Shown: in pieces, positions 62,202-64,000 of the stretch
Layout of the letters: the number at the start of each line of letters is the position of its first letter
Numbering within the stretch: the first letter of the stretch is position 1
NCBI GenBank assembly: GCA_027923505.1
Contig: BROI01000020.1
Span: 248,001-312,000 of the forward strand
From: Mayamaea pseudoterrestris
Taxonomy: Eukaryota > Bacillariophyta > Bacillariophyceae > Sellaphorales > Sellaphoraceae
Direction: 5' to 3'
DNA: 64,000 bases
Notes under the pieces: generated by a model
Databases searched by the model: none
What the model was told of the DNA's origin: nothing
Seen by the model: only the letters and a program-made list of their open reading frames with translations
Program-made: the position numbers and the translations under genes

Positions 62202-63833
62202 CTAGTACTCCATGTAGTATTGATTTTCGACAAGTACCCTGTCCTTGGAAACGGACGGCAATGTCACATTCGAAAGCTTGATTTCGTTAAAATTGCGCTC
62301 CTCATTGTATCCGGTATGTATCCAGTCCCATTCGGCATGAGTGCTGTTGAGAATGCGAAACATGCCGTAACCGTAAATGGTAGCATCACGAACAGCCACC
62401 CATGGTTCCGGCTCCTCGTTTAGAAAAGGAGCCTCGCACTTGCGACCGCCGGCGCCAATCGTCACATGCATTGGTCCTGTGGGATGCGGCTCGCCATGCT
62501 TGACCGTCTCGGTGCGCAAGTAGGCATGAATGTGACCCGACAAGACCATGTTGACTTGGTAGTCTACAAAGAGCGGCTCCAAATGCTCGCGTGCGGCAGC
62601 AATCTGTGGATCCTTCTGATGTAGCGAAAATGTATTGTAGAGAGGTGTATGAAGGACTACCAGAAGCCACGGCGTTACCGATCGATCAACGGACTGCAGC
62701 TCGCTTTCAATCCACTTGTATTGCGTAGAGTTGATGCTCATATCCGAGTAGGAGCTTATCATGATCATGCGAGCCGGACCGTACGTGTAGGCGTAGTACG
62801 CATTGCCCCACTCGTAGTCAAGTGGATACGGCGGACGATCCATGTTCAGTGGACCAAGTGGACCATCGTAAATACCAAGTTCCGCCGGCTTGACGCGCGG
62901 CATCCGAAACCGAGACTCATAGGCGAGAAAAATACCCGAATCATCGTCAACCTTGTCAATGTCGTGATTGCCAGGCACGATTTGCATGCCAAAGTGCTCT
63001 GCGATAGGATAGTCATCCAAAAAGTCAAAGAACGTATCCCATTGTCGCTGATCTCCATTCGAGTACGCCAAGTCACCCGCTAGAATGACAGTGTCGATTG
63101 ATTCACGAGCGCGAATCATGCCAGAAAGTGTTTCCTCCGAATGTGGAAACTGCCCCAGGTCTCCCATGAATGCAATATTCACCGATGGATGACCTGGCGG
63201 CGGGGCAGTCCTGAAGGAGCGAATCTTTTCAGGAGACGGACAGTCCCTTACTGATCCATCATACGGCGCTAAATTGCTTAGCATGCGATGCTGCTCGTGC
63301 TTCACTTCCTCCTCTCGTGATTGCTCCTCGATTCGATCAAGGGCCTCCTCCTTGGAGTACTGTGACATGGTCCCATTCTTGTTTGAATGCGAGCCCCGCA
63401 AGCCAAAGTCCTCTATCCGAGCATGTATTATCGGCTGATAGTAGTACCTTGTTCCAGGTTCAAGTCCACTAATCGAAACATGATGATAGTAAGGACTGTA
63501 GTAGCGCTTCCCGTAGTTTGCGCCAGTATCAACCTTGACACGATAGTGCGACGCCGGTTCCTGTTCCAGCACAACTCGATTCAGCTGCGATGGAGATGTT
63601 CCAATCAAGACTCCACCAATCGGAGCATCAAACTTAGATGGAATGGAAGCAAAGGAGACTGTCATCTCGGTTGCCGCGTCTGCTCCGACTGCCAAATGAA
63701 CATGCTTGGGCAAACCACCACATGTTCGAGGTCGAACGTCCCATGCTCGTGCCGAGTCATTTGTAGTAACGAGAGACAGCAGCAGTAGCTGTATTGGAAC
63801 TAGTCGTCCCATCGTGTTGCGAATCTTTGTCAT
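62202..63833 (-). CDS. Purple acid phosphatase (543 aa)
   Basis: A signal peptide (LVPIQLLLLSLVTTNDSARA) leads to an N-terminal fibronectin-like domain (about 45-130; HVHLAVGADAATEMTVSFAS, HHVSISGLEPGTRYYYQPII) and a metallophosphatase core. All five metal motifs are present: FMGDLGQF, AGDLAYSNG, PGNHDID, VVLHTPLYNT and SGHIHAYLRTE. These give the dinuclear Fe(III)-metal centre of secreted plant-type PAPs that release phosphate from esters. The C-terminus YGMFRILNSTHAEWDWIHTG follows the family. An ATG seven codons downstream (MGRLVPIQ) could also be used. A His/Glu-rich insert (about 170-195) is unusual. Confidence 0.92.
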   Translation of the reverse strand: MTKIRNTMGRLVPIQLLLLSLVTTNDSARAWDVRPRTCGGLPKHVHLAVGADAATEMTVSFASIPSKFDAPIGGVLIGTSPSQLNRVVLEQEPASHYRVKVDTGANYGKRYYSPYYHHVSISGLEPGTRYYYQPIIHARIEDFGLRGSHSNKNGTMSQYSKEEALDRIEEQSREEEVKHEQHRMLSNLAPYDGSVRDCPSPEKIRSFRTAPPPGHPSVNIAFMGDLGQFPHSEETLSGMIRARESIDTVILAGDLAYSNGDQRQWDTFFDFLDDYPIAEHFGMQIVPGNHDIDKVDDDSGIFLAYESRFRMPRVKPAELGIYDGPLGPLNMDRPPYPLDYEWGNAYYAYTYGPARMIMISSYSDMSINSTQYKWIESELQSVDRSVTPWLLVVLHTPLYNTFSLHQKDPQIAAAREHLEPLFVDYQVNMVLSGHIHAYLRTETVKHGEPHPTGPMHVTIGAGGRKCEAPFLNEEPEPWVAVRDATIYGYGMFRILNSTHAEWDWIHTGYNEERNFNEIKLSNVTLPSVSKDRVLVENQYYMEY

Positions 63834-63964
63834 GCTCGTTTCGCTCTATCGTATGTTGATGGTTGTAGCTCGATCGAAGAGCGACGCGGTTTGTGAGCAA
63901 GCTGCGTTGGTTTTCGTTGCGAATCTGCCGCGCCGCACCGAAACTGACGCGCGCCCTCGCGGTC

Positions 63965-63994
63965 GCGAGCTAGCACGAGCTACCACGAGCTAGC
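63965..63994. repeat. Short 10-bp tandem repeat
   Basis: Three adjoining units of cgagctagca-type sequence (cgagctagca, cgagctacca, cgagctagcg) lie at the right edge, upstream of the purple acid phosphatase. The array may continue outside the window. Confidence 0.55.
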
Positions 63995-64000
63995 GTTCGC

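Overview
The window looks like nuclear DNA of a photosynthetic stramenopile, most likely a diatom. Genes are close packed, about one per 2.3 kb, with few and short GT-AG introns (about 66-163 nt). Several proteins begin with a signal peptide followed by an aromatic residue, the ASAFAP-like pattern used for entry into complex plastids. A protein with DUF6824-like segments and a diatom-type cyclin add to this. No bacterial operons, rRNA, tRNA or CRISPR were seen.

Layout. Positions 1-6.6 kb hold three genes I cannot assign (one runs off the left edge) and a truncated MazG/dCTP-pyrophosphatase-like ORF. Positions 6.6-11.2 kb are a graveyard: a frameshifted RING finger, a tandem array of three ~0.87 kb units carrying copies of a small unknown gene at three stages of decay, and a broken Kelch-repeat remnant. 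Positions 11.2-13.8 kb carry two tandem FG-repeat, nucleoporin-like paralogues, the first with a frameshift. From 14 kb on the content is mostly conserved: an ASCC3 helicase in seven exons plus a probable 1-nt exon, a CYP61/CYP710 sterol C-22 desaturase-like P450, SBDS, a DUF6824-like protein, a SAP-PP5 phosphatase, an acidic protein, a plastid-targeted repeat protein, an RBBP4/MSI1 WD40 protein, FIP1, SppA, a UBE2J-type E2, a HEAT protein, a twin CW-finger protein, an FtsH-like AAA protein without protease domain, a Pkr1-like V-ATPase assembly factor, two convergent bZIP-like paralogues, a SET protein, a PhoX/DUF839 protein, a plastid peroxiredoxin-like protein, a cupin/JmjC-like protein, a two-helix membrane protein, a cyclin and a purple acid phosphatase.

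Themes. Many neighbours are divergent pairs separated by 170-450 bp, so shared promoters are likely (P450/SBDS, repeat protein/MSI1, E2/HEAT, CW/FtsH-like, peroxiredoxin/cupin). A perfect-TIR, 831-bp non-autonomous PIF/Harbinger-type element sits in one such region. RNA processing and chromatin (ASCC3, MSI1, FIP1, CW, SET), ribosome maturation (SBDS) and plastid or ER protein handling (SppA, UBE2J with a signal peptide, FtsH-like) are prominent. Two phosphate-scavenging enzymes (PhoX-like, purple acid phosphatase) lie about 6 kb apart.

Most unusual: the probable 1-nt exon in ASCC3, a sterol P450 whose ExxR motif reads QLLH, the SAP-SAP-PP5 fusion, the repeat architecture of the plastid protein, and the secretory E2 that may serve the periplastid ERAD-like machinery. 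All exon joins were derived by eye from splice signals and reading frame, without transcript data.
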